Assembly: GCA_016703005.1 (NCBI GenBank)
Contig: JADJCX010000009.1
Coordinates: 62,001 to 126,000 of the forward strand
Length of the DNA: 64,000 bases
DNA from: Flavobacteriales bacterium
Lineage (GTDB): Bacteria > Bacteroidota > Bacteroidia > Flavobacteriales_F > PHOS-HE28
Reading direction: 5' to 3'
Below, in pieces: positions 18,285-29,326 of the stretch. The notes beneath the pieces were generated by a model. It was given only the letters and a program-made list of their open reading frames with translations, did no database searches and had not been told where the DNA came from. The position numbers and the translations under genes are program-made. The first letter of the stretch is position 1; each line of letters opens with the position of its first letter.

Positions 18285-19307
18285 TCACAGCGCAAAAACC
18301 ACCGTGCCCAGCGCTATGCGCGCACCGTTCGCATCGGTTGCCACGGCAATGGCAGCGCCGGTGTGGCCCACCGGTATGGGCACGCGCAGCACTTCGGTAC
18401 CGGAGGCCTAGCGTTCAGCAGCAATGGCGCGTCCGGCAGCGTCGAGCACTACAATGTCCCATGCGGTGGCCTGCGCAGGCCGCGTGATCACCAACACATG
18501 GCTGGCCTGGTCGGCGCTGATGGTGGTGGCCGTTGTGCCCGGTTCACCCACCACAACGTTGAAGGAGCCGCTATCAAAGCGTGTTACCGGGCGCGTGGTG
18601 GTCGTGCCTGTAGCCGTATTGGTGCCCATCGGGTTGTCCTGATAAGCATTGCCATGGCTGAGATCGGGTAGCACGGCCTGCACCCACTTGGTGGCGGTGT
18701 AAGACAACCCTTCCTGTAGCTCCACCTTGGGCGAAACGCCGACAACGAAATTGCGCACCCACGACACGTCCACCACCACGTTGCTGGTGCCGTCCCATAC
18801 GAAGCCGTTCGTAAGCAGCGGGAATTCCACCCAACCCGCCATCACCAGAAAAGGGAGCGTGGCATTGGTGTTCACATTGGGGCTGCTTTCCACCACGGGA
18901 TCCCAATCCACAGTGAGCGCCGCAACGCTGCTGATCACGGTAGGCCCGAAATCGTTGAGCGTCGTGTGCCCTATGCGCACATCGGTGAGCAAGTGGCATA
19001 CAAATCCATCATCGCCAGTGCCCGGCACACCGTCTGGACCGACTTGCGCATAGTCGGTGTCGATGGCTTTGAACGCGATATGGGTGATGGGCCCGGCGCA
19101 GAGACCCGCCGCCAGCAGCTCGCCTGCCGGATAGATGTACTGAACGCGATGGCCGCGTGCGTTGCTGCTGCCGGTGTTGGTAGCGAAGGGCGTGTGCGGA
19201 TTGCCCGCTTCGGGTGTGCCATCGTATGTGCCCACGGTGGCAGGACATTGCGCGAAGGCACCTGCCGCAGCGAGTGTGGCCGCGAGAAGTATGGAGGAGC
19301 GTTGCAT
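18285..19307 (-). CDS. Secreted T9SS-type protein interrupted by an in-frame TAG
   Basis: From ATG 19307 a signal peptide (MQRSSILLAATLAAAGAFAQ) leads into a beta-rich secreted protein (HRVQYIYPAGELLAAG, WVEFPLLTNGFVWDG, VVVDVSWVRNFVVG). The C-terminal region begins as a T9SS sorting-type domain (ISADQASHVLVI, WDIVVLDAAGRAIAAER) and is then cut by TAG at codon 300 (18410-18408). The same frame continues without change for 40 codons (ASGTEVLRVPIPVGHTG, IAVATDANGARIALG) to TGA at 18285-18287, which completes the domain. This is therefore a nonsense change and not a frameshift. It may be a base error, a strain polymorphism or readthrough. The short product would be 299 residues and probably not secreted by T9SS. 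Confidence 0.78.
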
Positions 19308-19390
19308 GGCGTTCGGGTTTTGCATACCGAATGTAGACGCGTGTCAGCGCGTGTGGTGCCGTGCTCGTCCGAAATGATGAGAGGGAGAGG

Positions 19391-19483
19391 AATATCCAAT
19401 GTCCAATATCCAATACTCAATTCCGAAGAGAACACCTCCCCTACTTGATCATTGGATATTGAGCATTGATCATTGAATATTCC
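19391..19483. repeat. AT-rich dispersed repeat, copy 2
   Basis: AT-rich imperfect inverted repeat with arms starting GAATATCCAATG and ending CATTGAATATTC, built from CCAATAT/ATTGGATATTGA words. It begins right after the corrected stop of the phosphohexose mutase and shares a core with copy 1 at 7281-7365. Confidence 0.78.
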
Positions 19484-19485
19484 CT

Positions 19486-20885
19486 TCACGACTTCACCCC
19501 CCGCCAACTCCCCCAACTCGGACATGATGCGTTTTGCCAAGGCATCGGCGGCTGTGGGTGTCGCGCTCTCGGCGTAGATGCGGATGATGGGTTCGGTATT
19601 GCTGCGGCGCAGGTGTACCCACTCGTTGCCGAACTCTATGCGCAGTCCGTCCACGGTGCTGTGGGGCTGCTGCGCGGAGCGCTGTTGCATGCCATCCACA
19701 ATGGCTTGCACATCCATGCCCGGCGCCAACTGGATCTTGTTCTTGCTGATGAAATAATCGGGGTAGCTGCGGCGCAGCGCGCTGCACGAGCCGCCGCGTT
19801 TCGCCAGCAGCGTGAGAAAGAGCCCAATGCCTGCGAGGGCATCGCGGCCGTAGTGCAGTTCGCTGAGGATGACACCGCCGTTGCCTTCGCCGCCGATCGG
19901 CGCGTTCACGCTGCGCATCAATTCCACCACGTTCACTTCGCACACGGCGCTGGCGTGGCGCTTGCGTCCGTGGCGCTCGGCCACGTCGTTCAGTGCGCGT
20001 GTACTGCTGAGGTTGCTCACGGTATCGCCGGGGCGCGCGGCGAGCACATGATCGGCACAGGCCACCAGCGTGTATTCCTCGCCGAAAAGACTTCCGTCCT
20101 CGCAGACCAGCGCGAGCCGATCGACATCGGGATCCACCGCAATGCCGAGGTGCGCGTTGTGTTTCACCACGGTGGAACACAGGTCCTGCAAAATGCTCCG
20201 GCAACGGTTCGGGGTTGTGCGGGAAGCGGCCATCGGGGGTGCAGTGGATCGCGATCACCTCTTCCACGCCGAGCGCCTTCAGCAATTCGGGCACCACCAC
20301 GCCGCCCACGGAGTTCACAGCATCCACCACCACTTTGAAGCGCGCCTTCTTGATCGCTGCCACATCCACCAGATCCAACGCCAACAGCATGTCGATGTGC
20401 TTCCGCGTCCATCCTTCCACGGTGCGCACGCTGCCCAGTTGCTCCACTTCCGCGAACGTGTAGTTGTCAGCTTCGCCCATGCGCAGCACCTCGGCTCCTT
20501 CCGCCGCGCTGATGAATTCGCCTTTCGCGTTCAGCAACTTCAGCGCGTTCCATTGCGCGGGGTTGTGGCTTGCGGTAAGGATGATTCCGCCCGCTGCTTT
20601 CTCGCCGGGCACGGCCAACTCAACCGTGGGTGTTGTGGCCAAGCCGAGATCGATCACATCGTAGCCGAGGCCGCACAAGGTGCCGCACACCAGGTCGCGC
20701 ACCATGCCGCCGCTCAAGCGCGCATCGCGGCCCAGCACCATGCGTGGGCGTTCGCCGGTGGTGGTGCGTTTCATGAGCGTGCCGAAGGCGGCCGTGTAGC
20801 GCACGATGTCCAACGGCGTGAGGCCTTCGCCCGGCGCACCACCGATGGTGCCGCGGATGCCGGAGATGGAGCGGATGAGGGTCAT
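19486..20885 (-). CDS. glmM: Phosphoglucosamine mutase / phosphomannomutase family, two frameshifts
   Basis: An alpha-D-phosphohexomutase. In Bacteroidota this type is usually annotated GlmM, making glucosamine-1-phosphate for UDP-GlcNAc. Motifs in order: TLIRSISGIRGT start, active phosphoserine loop LTASHNPAQWN, metal loop DPDVDRLA, sugar loop GGEGNGGVI, phosphate loop RRSNTEPIIRIYAE. The first frame runs from ATG 20885 to about 20190; an extra A in the A4 run at 20190-20193 shifts it. Near the 3' end an extra C in the C6 run at 19497-19502 hides the stop; without it the protein ends LAGVKS at 19486. With both removed it is 465 residues, normal for the family. PMM/PGM specificity is possible. 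Confidence 0.85.
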
Positions 20886-21217
20886 GGAAGGAGAGAGATG
20901 TGGAGATGAGAGGGTGTGCAAATGTGCGGGTAAGGAGGGAAGAGAGGGGTAAGGGGTAAGGGTCAAGGGTCAAGGGGTAAGGGCAATTTGGTGGGGACGC
21001 GATATCTGGAACACCTGCTCATGAGACCAGTGTCTTGGCTTCAACTCGTTCACTTTCCACTTTCTCACTGCTCCCCTCTCTCCTCACTTACCCCTTGCCC
21101 CCTTATCCCTACCCCCTGTTCTTTCCACCCCCCCCGGTTCATTACATACACAGAAAGTAGTGCGCCCCGACACATCGTACCTCGGTACATTGGCCTGTCC
21201 GCAAGAGCCACCTCCCC
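20886..21217. repeat. Gene-free region with G-rich/C-rich inverted tandem tracts
   Basis: About 330 bases without a credible gene. The left side (20928-20977) is a degenerate tandem array of GGGTAAG/GGGTCAA words; the right side (21068-21118) is its C-rich counterpart (CTTACCCCTTGCCCCC and similar), so the two could pair as a long imperfect hairpin with a unique centre around 20978-21067. The first 50 bases upstream of glmM are a pyrimidine-rich (coding strand) leader with TCnCAC-type words. Confidence 0.65.
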
Positions 21218-21225
21218 TACTTTCG
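21218..21225 (+). promoter_or_regulatory. Putative -7 element (TACTTTCG) for the TPR gene
   Basis: TACTTTCG seven bases before the ATG at 21233, followed by CCCCCAC. The same arrangement precedes the radical SAM gene at 61980. It implies a very short 5' leader. Confidence 0.4.
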
Positions 21226-21232
21226 CCCCCAC

Positions 21233-22644
21233 ATGAACGACGGCAAGAGCCCACGCAACGAGCGCAGCAGCCATGCCATTCAATGCGTGCAGCGCTACGA
21301 AGCGATGTTGCACCGCAACGAGAAACTGTTCTTCGATGTGGAGGAGTTCGAGATCATCATCAGCCACTACCTGGAGCAGAACGAATGGCGCCGCGCCAAG
21401 CAGGTGCTCGATCTGGCCGTTGAACAGCACCCCGGCAGCAACGACCTGCTCTTCTGCGAAGCACAGGTGCTCATGGGCATGGGCAAGTTGAATCCGGCTT
21501 TGGCGGTGCTGGACCGGTTAGAGAAGATCGAACCGTTCAATGAGGACATCCCGATGAACAAGGCGGCGATCTTCAGCCAGTTGCGCGATCACCGCCGGTC
21601 CATCGAACAGTACAAGAAGGCCTTGAAGCTGGCCGAGGAAGGTCACGATGAGATCCTCCTCGATCTCGCGTTCGAATACAGAACACGGAAGCGTTCGATG
21701 ACGCGATCCAATGCCTCCTGCGCGCGGCCGACATCAATCCGGAGAACGATGCGGTGCTTTACGAGCTGGCCTACTGCTACGACTTGGCGGGACGCAACGA
21801 TCAGTGCATCGTGTACTTCCGGCAGTTCACCGATAAGTATCCGTACGCCTTCGTGGCCTGGTACAATCTGGGCAATGCATTGGCCATCGCCGACCGCCTC
21901 GACGACAGCAACGACGCCCTGGACCTGAGCATCGCCATCGATGAACGCTTCACCAGTGCGTACTTCAGCAAGGCCCGCAACCTGCTGATGATGGGACGCT
22001 TCGAGGAAGCCGTGCAGTGCTACCGAGAGACGCAGGAATTCGACGGACCGCAGGCGGTGACGTTCAGTTATATCGGCGAGTGTTTCGAGAAGATGGAACG
22101 CTACCACGAAGCGTTGATCCACTACGATCAATCGCTTGCGCTAGATCCCAACTGGACCGATGCGTGGATCGGGCGTGGCGTTGTGAAGGACCTGCAAGGC
22201 CGCACAGCGGAAGCGATCAAGGACCTGGAGATCGCCACGCGCATACAGCCGGATCATCCGGATGCGTGGTACTACTTGGCCAACACCTTGGGCCGCGCTG
22301 CGCAGTACGAGCGCTCGCTGGCCGCCTACACCAAGTTGAACACGCTCGATGCAGGGCACCTCGAAGGCTGGCTGGATCATGCGGATATGCTCTTGCACTT
22401 GAAAGGCCCCGATGCGGCCATGAAGAAGTTGAAGGAAGGTGAGATGGTGCACAAGCTCACCAGCGCATATCGCTTCCGCATGGTAAGCTACCTGCTGCGT
22501 TGCGGCCGCGAACAACAAGCTTTGCTGGAACTGGAGGATGCGCTCATGAGCGACCCGAAAGGCCACTCCGCGCTGACGGAGCATTACCCCGATGCGGCGA
22601 AGATCCCGCAAGTGGTGCATATCATCGCGCTCTATAATAAATGA
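21233..22644 (+). CDS. Tetratricopeptide-repeat protein, frameshifted
   Basis: A TPR protein of about 470 residues without signal peptide. The first frame (EEFEIIISHYLEQNEWRRAK, LDLAVEQHPGSNDLLFCEA) ends after LLDLAFEY; the next frame resumes as NTEAFDDAIQCLLRAADINP and runs through about eight TPR-like units (YLANTLGRAAQYERSLAAY, SYIGECFEKMERYHEALIHY). One missing base at 21679-21680 (TACAG for TACCAG) explains the break. TPRs are protein-protein interaction scaffolds; the partner is unknown. It overlaps the ComA gene start by four bases (ATGA), so the two are translationally coupled. Confidence 0.85.
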
Positions 22645-23438
22645 ACTACAGTCTTTCGCACATCCCTGCGCGCCCCAAGAAACCGCGCGAGGAAGGGTTG
22701 ACCATGGTGATGGACAAGGGCCTGAGCTTCCGCCAGGCCGAGGACTTCATCGACGGTTGCGGCCACCTCACCGATCTGTTGAAGCTGGGCTTTGGTAGCA
22801 GCTACGTAATGCCGCGGCTGAAGGAGAAGATCGCCTTGTACCACAAGGCCGACATGCGCGTGTACCTCGGCGGTACGCTGTTCGAAGCATTCGTGGCGCG
22901 CGGCCAGTTCAAAGACTACATGAAGCTGGTGGACGACCTGGGCCTCCAGTTCGCTGAAGTGAGCGATGGCAGCATCAGCATTCCGCACAAGGAGAAGTGC
23001 GAGTACATCAACAAACTGGCGCGCAAAGTCACCGTGCTCAGCGAAGTGGGCAGCAAGGAGGAAGGCATATTGATCAGCCCCACGCGTTGGGTGCGCATGA
23101 TGCAGGATGAACTGAAGGCCGGCAGTTGGAAGGTGATCGCCGAAGCGCGAGAGAGCGGCACAGTGGGCATCTACCGTCCCAGCGGCCATGCGCACACGGC
23201 CTTGGTGAACAAGATCATCGCGAAAGTGCCCATGAAGGACATCATTTGGGAAGCGCCGCGCAAACCGCAACAGGTTTGGTTCATCCAACAGATGGGCCCC
23301 AATGTGAACCTCGGCAACATCGCACCGGACGAAGTGATCGCGCTTGAAACGCTGCGCCTCGGCCTGCGCGGCGATACCTTCTTCGATCATCTGCCCGAGA
23401 GCATGAGCGAGAAGCTGCGGCAGACGAAAGATCAGTGA
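22641..23438 (+). CDS. ComA-family phosphosulfolactate synthase
   Basis: A 265-residue TIM-barrel protein of the (2R)-phospho-3-sulfolactate synthase family (ComA), which in methanogens and Bacillus adds sulfite to phosphoenolpyruvate. KPREEGLTMVMDKGLS near the N-terminus, FGSSYVMP, YLGGTLFEAF, VSDGSISIPHKEK and IWEAPRKPQQVWFIQ are conserved stretches. Plant HSA32 proteins belong to the same family, so the reaction cannot be taken as proven here. In this phylum a link to sulfonate metabolites or sulfonolipid precursors is possible but is inference. No comB or comC genes are nearby. Confidence 0.85.
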   Translation: MNYSLSHIPARPKKPREEGLTMVMDKGLSFRQAEDFIDGCGHLTDLLKLGFGSSYVMPRLKEKIALYHKADMRVYLGGTLFEAFVARGQFKDYMKLVDDLGLQFAEVSDGSISIPHKEKCEYINKLARKVTVLSEVGSKEEGILISPTRWVRMMQDELKAGSWKVIAEARESGTVGIYRPSGHAHTALVNKIIAKVPMKDIIWEAPRKPQQVWFIQQMGPNVNLGNIAPDEVIALETLRLGLRGDTFFDHLPESMSEKLRQTKDQ

Positions 23439-23523
23439 AGCAGTAGCGCGGTTTGGCGGTTTAGCAGTGAACGTCACCGCAACGCCTTTTCGCATCCGTT
23501 CGCTATGCGGTCCTCTCCCCAGG

Positions 23524-23566
23524 TCTGTCATCCGCCATACGGCGGAGTCCGCGACGAAGGATCTCT
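23524..23566. repeat. REP-like element of the GTCATCC...GAAGGATCTC type
   Basis: Contains TGTCATCCGCC, a short palindrome (TCCGCCATACGGCGGA), and ends GACGAAGGATCTC. The outer frame resembles a dispersed element common in bacterial intergenic regions. Located 45 bases before the rhodanese start; the unit differs from the TCAAG-loop family at 5734 and 15508 but shares the TGTCA and TCTC ends. Confidence 0.6.
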
Positions 23567-23610
23567 CGGGGCAATTGCGGCAACAGTTGAACAACGATCT
23601 TCGCCGCGCC

Positions 23611-23928
23611 ATGAAAGAGATAACCCCGAAAGAACTGGAGGCGATGAAGAAGGAGGGCACCGCCTTCCAGCTCATCGACGTGCGGGAACCGTACGAACTG
23701 GAACTGTGCAACATCGGTGGGCAGTCCATACCGATGGGCGATATCGTGGACCGCATCGGGGAAGTGCGCAAGGATGTACCTGTGGTGATCCACTGCCGCA
23801 GTGGCGCGCGCAGCGGGGCAGTGATCAATGCGCTCGCCTCGCGCTACGGCTTCGACAATCTCATCAACCTCAAAGGAGGCATCCTGGCATACGGCCGCGA
23901 TGTGGACCCCACACTGAAGTGCGAGTGA
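23611..23928 (+). CDS. Rhodanese-like domain protein
   Basis: A single-domain, cytosolic rhodanese of 105 residues. MKEITPKELEAMK and LIDVREPYELELCNIGG are the CDC25/rhodanese N-terminal motifs; the active Cys62 lies in VIHCRSGARSGA, a six-residue loop typical of sulfurtransferases. NLKGGILAYGRDVD completes the domain. ATG 23611 is chosen; the frame extends upstream through a REP-like element, which is not expected to be coding. Sulfur acceptor unknown; its place next to the ComA-like gene may or may not be meaningful. Confidence 0.88.
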   Translation: MKEITPKELEAMKKEGTAFQLIDVREPYELELCNIGGQSIPMGDIVDRIGEVRKDVPVVIHCRSGARSGAVINALASRYGFDNLINLKGGILAYGRDVDPTLKCE

Positions 23929-23935
23929 CCCGCCC

Positions 23936-24616
23936 ATGATGGACCTCATCCAACCCCTGCTCGATCTTCTGAGCGACCCGAAGACCGTGATCGATGCGTT
24001 CATCGTCGCGCACGGCAACCTCGTATACGCCCTGCTCTTCGCCATCATCTTCGTGGAGACCGGTCTGGTCGTCATGCCGTTCCTGCCCGGCGATTCGCTG
24101 CTGTTCGTTGCCGGCTCGTTGGCGGCGGGCGTAGCGCCCACGCTCAACATCTGGTTCCTCTTCTTCCTGCTCTTTGCCGCAGCGGTGCTGGGCGATAACC
24201 TCAACTACTGGGTGGGCCGCTTCTTCGGTCCGCGCGTGGTGAAGTGGAAGACCTTCGGGCGCGACCTGGTGCAACAGAAACACCTGGACAAGACACACTC
24301 CTACTTCGAGAAGTACGGCGTGAAGACGATCATCATCGCGCGCTTCGTTCCCATCGTCCGCACCATCACACCTTTTGTCGCGGGCATCGGTGCCATGGAC
24401 TACCGTAAGAAGTTCCTGCCGTTCGATATCGCGGGCGGGGCGCTGTGGATCGGCACCATGTTGGCCGCCGGTTACCTTATCGGCAACTCGGAGATCGTCC
24501 AGCGCAACTTCAAACTCGTGGTGATCGGCATCGTGTTCCTCAGCGTGCTGCCCATGATCGTGGAGTTCATGCGTGCGCGTTCGCGCAAGGGGGATGGCAA
24601 TACATCGCGGTCCTGA
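23936..24616 (+). CDS. DedA-family membrane protein
   Basis: A 226-residue inner-membrane protein of the DedA/SNARE-associated family, linked in other bacteria to lipid-carrier (undecaprenyl phosphate or phospholipid) translocation. The signature FVETGLVVMPFLPGDSLLF sits in the first membrane-associated part; FGPRVVKWK, a YFEKYGVKTIIIARFVPIVR segment (with the conserved Arg pair) and the FVAGIGAMDYRKF-like loop follow. Two ATGs lie in tandem at 23936 and 23939. Seven bases separate it from the rhodanese stop and fourteen from aroE, so all are probably in one operon. Confidence 0.92.
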   Translation: MMDLIQPLLDLLSDPKTVIDAFIVAHGNLVYALLFAIIFVETGLVVMPFLPGDSLLFVAGSLAAGVAPTLNIWFLFFLLFAAAVLGDNLNYWVGRFFGPRVVKWKTFGRDLVQQKHLDKTHSYFEKYGVKTIIIARFVPIVRTITPFVAGIGAMDYRKKFLPFDIAGGALWIGTMLAAGYLIGNSEIVQRNFKLVVIGIVFLSVLPMIVEFMRARSRKGDGNTSRS

Positions 24617-24630
24617 GCGTTGAAGGCCGC

Positions 24631-25359
24631 GTGGATCATTACGGGCTCATCGGTCATCCTGTATCGCACAGCTTCAGCCAGCGCTACTTCACGGAGAAGT
24701 TCGAGCGTGAAGGGATCCACGCTCGGTACGACCTGTACGATCTACCCGACTGCTCGGCATTGACGGCGTTGATCGCGGATCGGCCGGAACTTCGCGGGCT
24801 CAACGTCACCATACCGCACAAGCAAGCCGTGCTCCCCTTGCTACAAGGGCTCGATGAAACGGCCCGTACCGTCGGCGCGGTGAACACCATCAGCATCCGC
24901 GATGGCGCGCTCACGGGCCACAACACCGATGTCGAAGGTTTCCGTGCAATGCTGGAACCCCTGCTCGATGGCGAACGGCCGCGCGCCCTTGTGTTGGGCA
25001 GCGGTGGTGCCAGCCGCGCCGTGGCCTTCGTGCTGCGTTCACTGGGCATCAAGTTCAGGATCGTAAGCCGCGATCGCGATCGCGGCGATCTCACTTACGA
25101 CCTCGTGGATCCGATCGTCCTCAAGGTATGTCCGCTCATCATCAACACCACGCCCCTCGGCCAACATCCGTTGATCGATGTGGCCCCGCGCCTACCGTAC
25201 GAAGCGCTGACGCCGAAACACCTGCTGATCGACCTGGTGTACAACCCGGAGCGAACGCTCTTCCTGAAACTCGGCAACGAAAGAGGCGCACACACCTGCA
25301 ACGGACTGGCCATGCTGCACGCGCAAGCCGAAGCCGCGTGGCGGATCTGGAACAGTTGA
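24631..25359 (+). CDS. aroE: Shikimate dehydrogenase, GTG start
   Basis: AroE (242 aa) reduces 3-dehydroshikimate to shikimate with NADPH in aromatic amino-acid synthesis. From GTG 24631 the protein starts DHYGLIGHPVSHSFSQRYF, the family's substrate-binding N-terminus; the catalytic Lys64 lies in NVTIPHKQAV and Asp100 in GHNTDVEGF. VLGSGGASRAVAF is the NADP-binding motif. The open frame extends to 24445, but that part overlaps DedA and is not conserved-looking. It is somewhat shorter than E. coli AroE (272), normal for Bacteroidota versions. Confidence 0.92.
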   Translation: MDHYGLIGHPVSHSFSQRYFTEKFEREGIHARYDLYDLPDCSALTALIADRPELRGLNVTIPHKQAVLPLLQGLDETARTVGAVNTISIRDGALTGHNTDVEGFRAMLEPLLDGERPRALVLGSGGASRAVAFVLRSLGIKFRIVSRDRDRGDLTYDLVDPIVLKVCPLIINTTPLGQHPLIDVAPRLPYEALTPKHLLIDLVYNPERTLFLKLGNERGAHTCNGLAMLHAQAEAAWRIWNS

Positions 25360-25365
25360 CCTCCT

Positions 25366-25524
25366 CTATCCGCACGCCCGAACCGCCATCACGATGAGGC
25401 AGATCAGGAACACGAAAATGCTGATGCGATTGATGCCGTGCATGAAACGCAGATTCACGTTCTCGTTGCTCTTCCCGAACAGCGTAGCCGGGTTGAGGTA
25501 GTGCAGGAGCCGCTTCAGGAACAT
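25366..25524 (-). CDS. Small single-TM protein (DUF6728-like)
   Basis: A 52-residue protein, MFLKRLLHYLNPATLFG, then NVNLRFMHGINRISI and a hydrophobic segment (FVFLICLIVMAVRACG). This resembles the tiny Bacteroidota DUF6728 membrane proteins, which also have the FMHGINRISI stretch. It is converging on aroE with a six-base gap and lies next to the tRNA-Leu gene; the longer frame to 25566 runs into that tRNA, so ATG 25524 is preferred. Function unknown. Confidence 0.7.
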   Translation of the reverse strand: MFLKRLLHYLNPATLFGKSNENVNLRFMHGINRISIFVFLICLIVMAVRACG

Positions 25525-25539
25525 CGGGTTGCGTGTTGG

Positions 25540-25624
25540 TGCCCAGGGCGGGACTTGAACCCGCACGGCCCTTGCGGACCAAGGGATTTTAAGTCCCTCG
25601 TGTATACCATTTCACCACCTGGGC
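25540..25624 (-). tRNA. tRNA-Leu (anticodon TAA)
   Basis: Acceptor stem GCCCAGG pairs with CCTGGGC; the anticodon arm AGGGA-CTTAAAA-TCCCT gives TAA. A long variable arm is present, as expected for class-II tRNA-Leu, and GGTTCAAGTCC forms the T arm. The discriminator is A at 25540, and CCA is encoded at 25539-25537. Confidence 0.96.
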
Positions 25625-25643
25625 AGGGAGGTCCGAAAATACC

Positions 25644-25666
25644 GATGCCCCCTTGTGGGAGGCATC
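25644..25666. other. Hairpin between two tRNA genes
   Basis: GATGCC and GGCATC arms with a CCCTTGTGGG-type centre. It may be a processing hairpin if the two tRNAs are co-transcribed, or a remnant REP-like unit; no U tract follows on the minus strand. Confidence 0.35.
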
Positions 25667-25672
25667 GTGCTG

Positions 25673-25745
<73 letters not shown>

Positions 25746-25758
25746 TTGGAATCGGCCG

Positions 25759-25766
25759 CAAATATA
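25759..25766 (-). promoter_or_regulatory. -7 promoter element (TATATTTG) for the tRNA pair
   Basis: Minus-strand TATATTTG is a perfect TAnnTTTG match, 13 bases before the 5' end of tRNA-Gly. A TTG lies about 15 bases further upstream, slightly closer than the usual -33 spacing. Confidence 0.65.
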
Positions 25767-25831
25767 GAAGCCGATGCATTGCAACCGAACGATCCACGAA
25801 CTCTTGCTGAAAGTCATGTTGGGTCCGGCCT

Positions 25832-28531
<2,700 letters not shown>

Positions 28532-28638
28532 GATACCTGTCGTTCTTTGCCGCCCTGTTCCGGTGAGCCCGGAAAAGTACCGCCGGTGCAGGTTCCGGCT
28601 TTCATTTTACACCTCCCGCTTGCCAACAACTTACCCAC

Positions 28639-29208
28639 ATGCCCGCCACTGACCGCAAGCTCACGATGGATCAATTGGGACGCGTGGCACCGGAAGCCTA
28701 CCCACACCAGAACTTGACCCGTATTCGGCTGGTGCTCGACGATGTGCGCAGCAGGCACAACGTGGGCAGCATGTTCCGCACGGCCGATGCCTTCGGCATA
28801 GAAGGGCTGGTGCTCTGCGGGTTCACGCCCCTACCACCGCACCGCGAGATCGACAAAACGGCTTTGGGGGCGACCGCCTCCGTGCCGTGGGAACATGAAC
28901 CGGACGTGCTTGTTGCAGTGCGACGATTGAAGGCCGAGGGCTATTTCATCGTGGCCGTGGAACAGACCGTTGAAGCAAAGCCCCTTCCTGAATTCCGTTC
29001 GGCCGGAAACGGGCCGATCGCGTTGGTGATGGGCAACGAGCTCAATGGTGTGAGCGACGCCGTGGTGCTCGAAGCGGATGTATGCGTGTCCGTACCCCAA
29101 CATGGCAGCAAACATTCGCTGAACGTATCGGTATGCGCGGGCGTGGTGTTGTGGCACTTGACTTCCGTGGAACCCGGGCTGTATCAAACTGTTGCCAACG
29201 CACGTTGA
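28639..29208 (+). CDS. TrmH/SpoU-family RNA 2'-O-methyltransferase
   Basis: A 189-residue SPOUT methyltransferase using S-adenosylmethionine. The three motifs are visible: SRHNVGSMFRTADAFGIE (motif 1), LVMGNELNGVSD (motif 2) and VSVPQHGSKHSLNVSVC (motif 3, knot). It lacks a substrate-binding N-terminal L30-like domain, as in short TrmH forms that modify tRNA; the RNA target cannot be read from sequence. ATG 28639 is the first codon with good family-like sequence (TMDQLGRVAPEAYPHQNL). Confidence 0.9.
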   Translation: MPATDRKLTMDQLGRVAPEAYPHQNLTRIRLVLDDVRSRHNVGSMFRTADAFGIEGLVLCGFTPLPPHREIDKTALGATASVPWEHEPDVLVAVRRLKAEGYFIVAVEQTVEAKPLPEFRSAGNGPIALVMGNELNGVSDAVVLEADVCVSVPQHGSKHSLNVSVCAGVVLWHLTSVEPGLYQTVANAR

Positions 29209-29299
29209 AAGGCAACCTTTCCGTGGGTCGCAGGTCTAGGGAACGCTGGCAAAAACGACCTAAGAGCACTGAAAACCGGTCTACGCCGGGTACGACTTC

Positions 29300-29307
29300 T
29301 ATATTTG
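29300..29307 (+). promoter_or_regulatory. -7 promoter element (TATATTTG) for the DUF6089-like gene
   Basis: TATATTTG is a perfect TAnnTTTG match 19 bases before ATG 29327, the signal-peptide start of the interrupted outer-membrane protein gene. It supports that start against the frame beginning at 29305. Confidence 0.6.
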
Positions 29308-29326
29308 AACGCTACCGGACCCCTTG

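Noticed and set aside
18971..19485. Continuation of the glmM frame past its corrected stop into the AT-rich repeat and opposite-frame T9SS gene
   Set aside because: Only exists because of an extra C in the C6 run; the product beyond has no family similarity and overlaps another gene.
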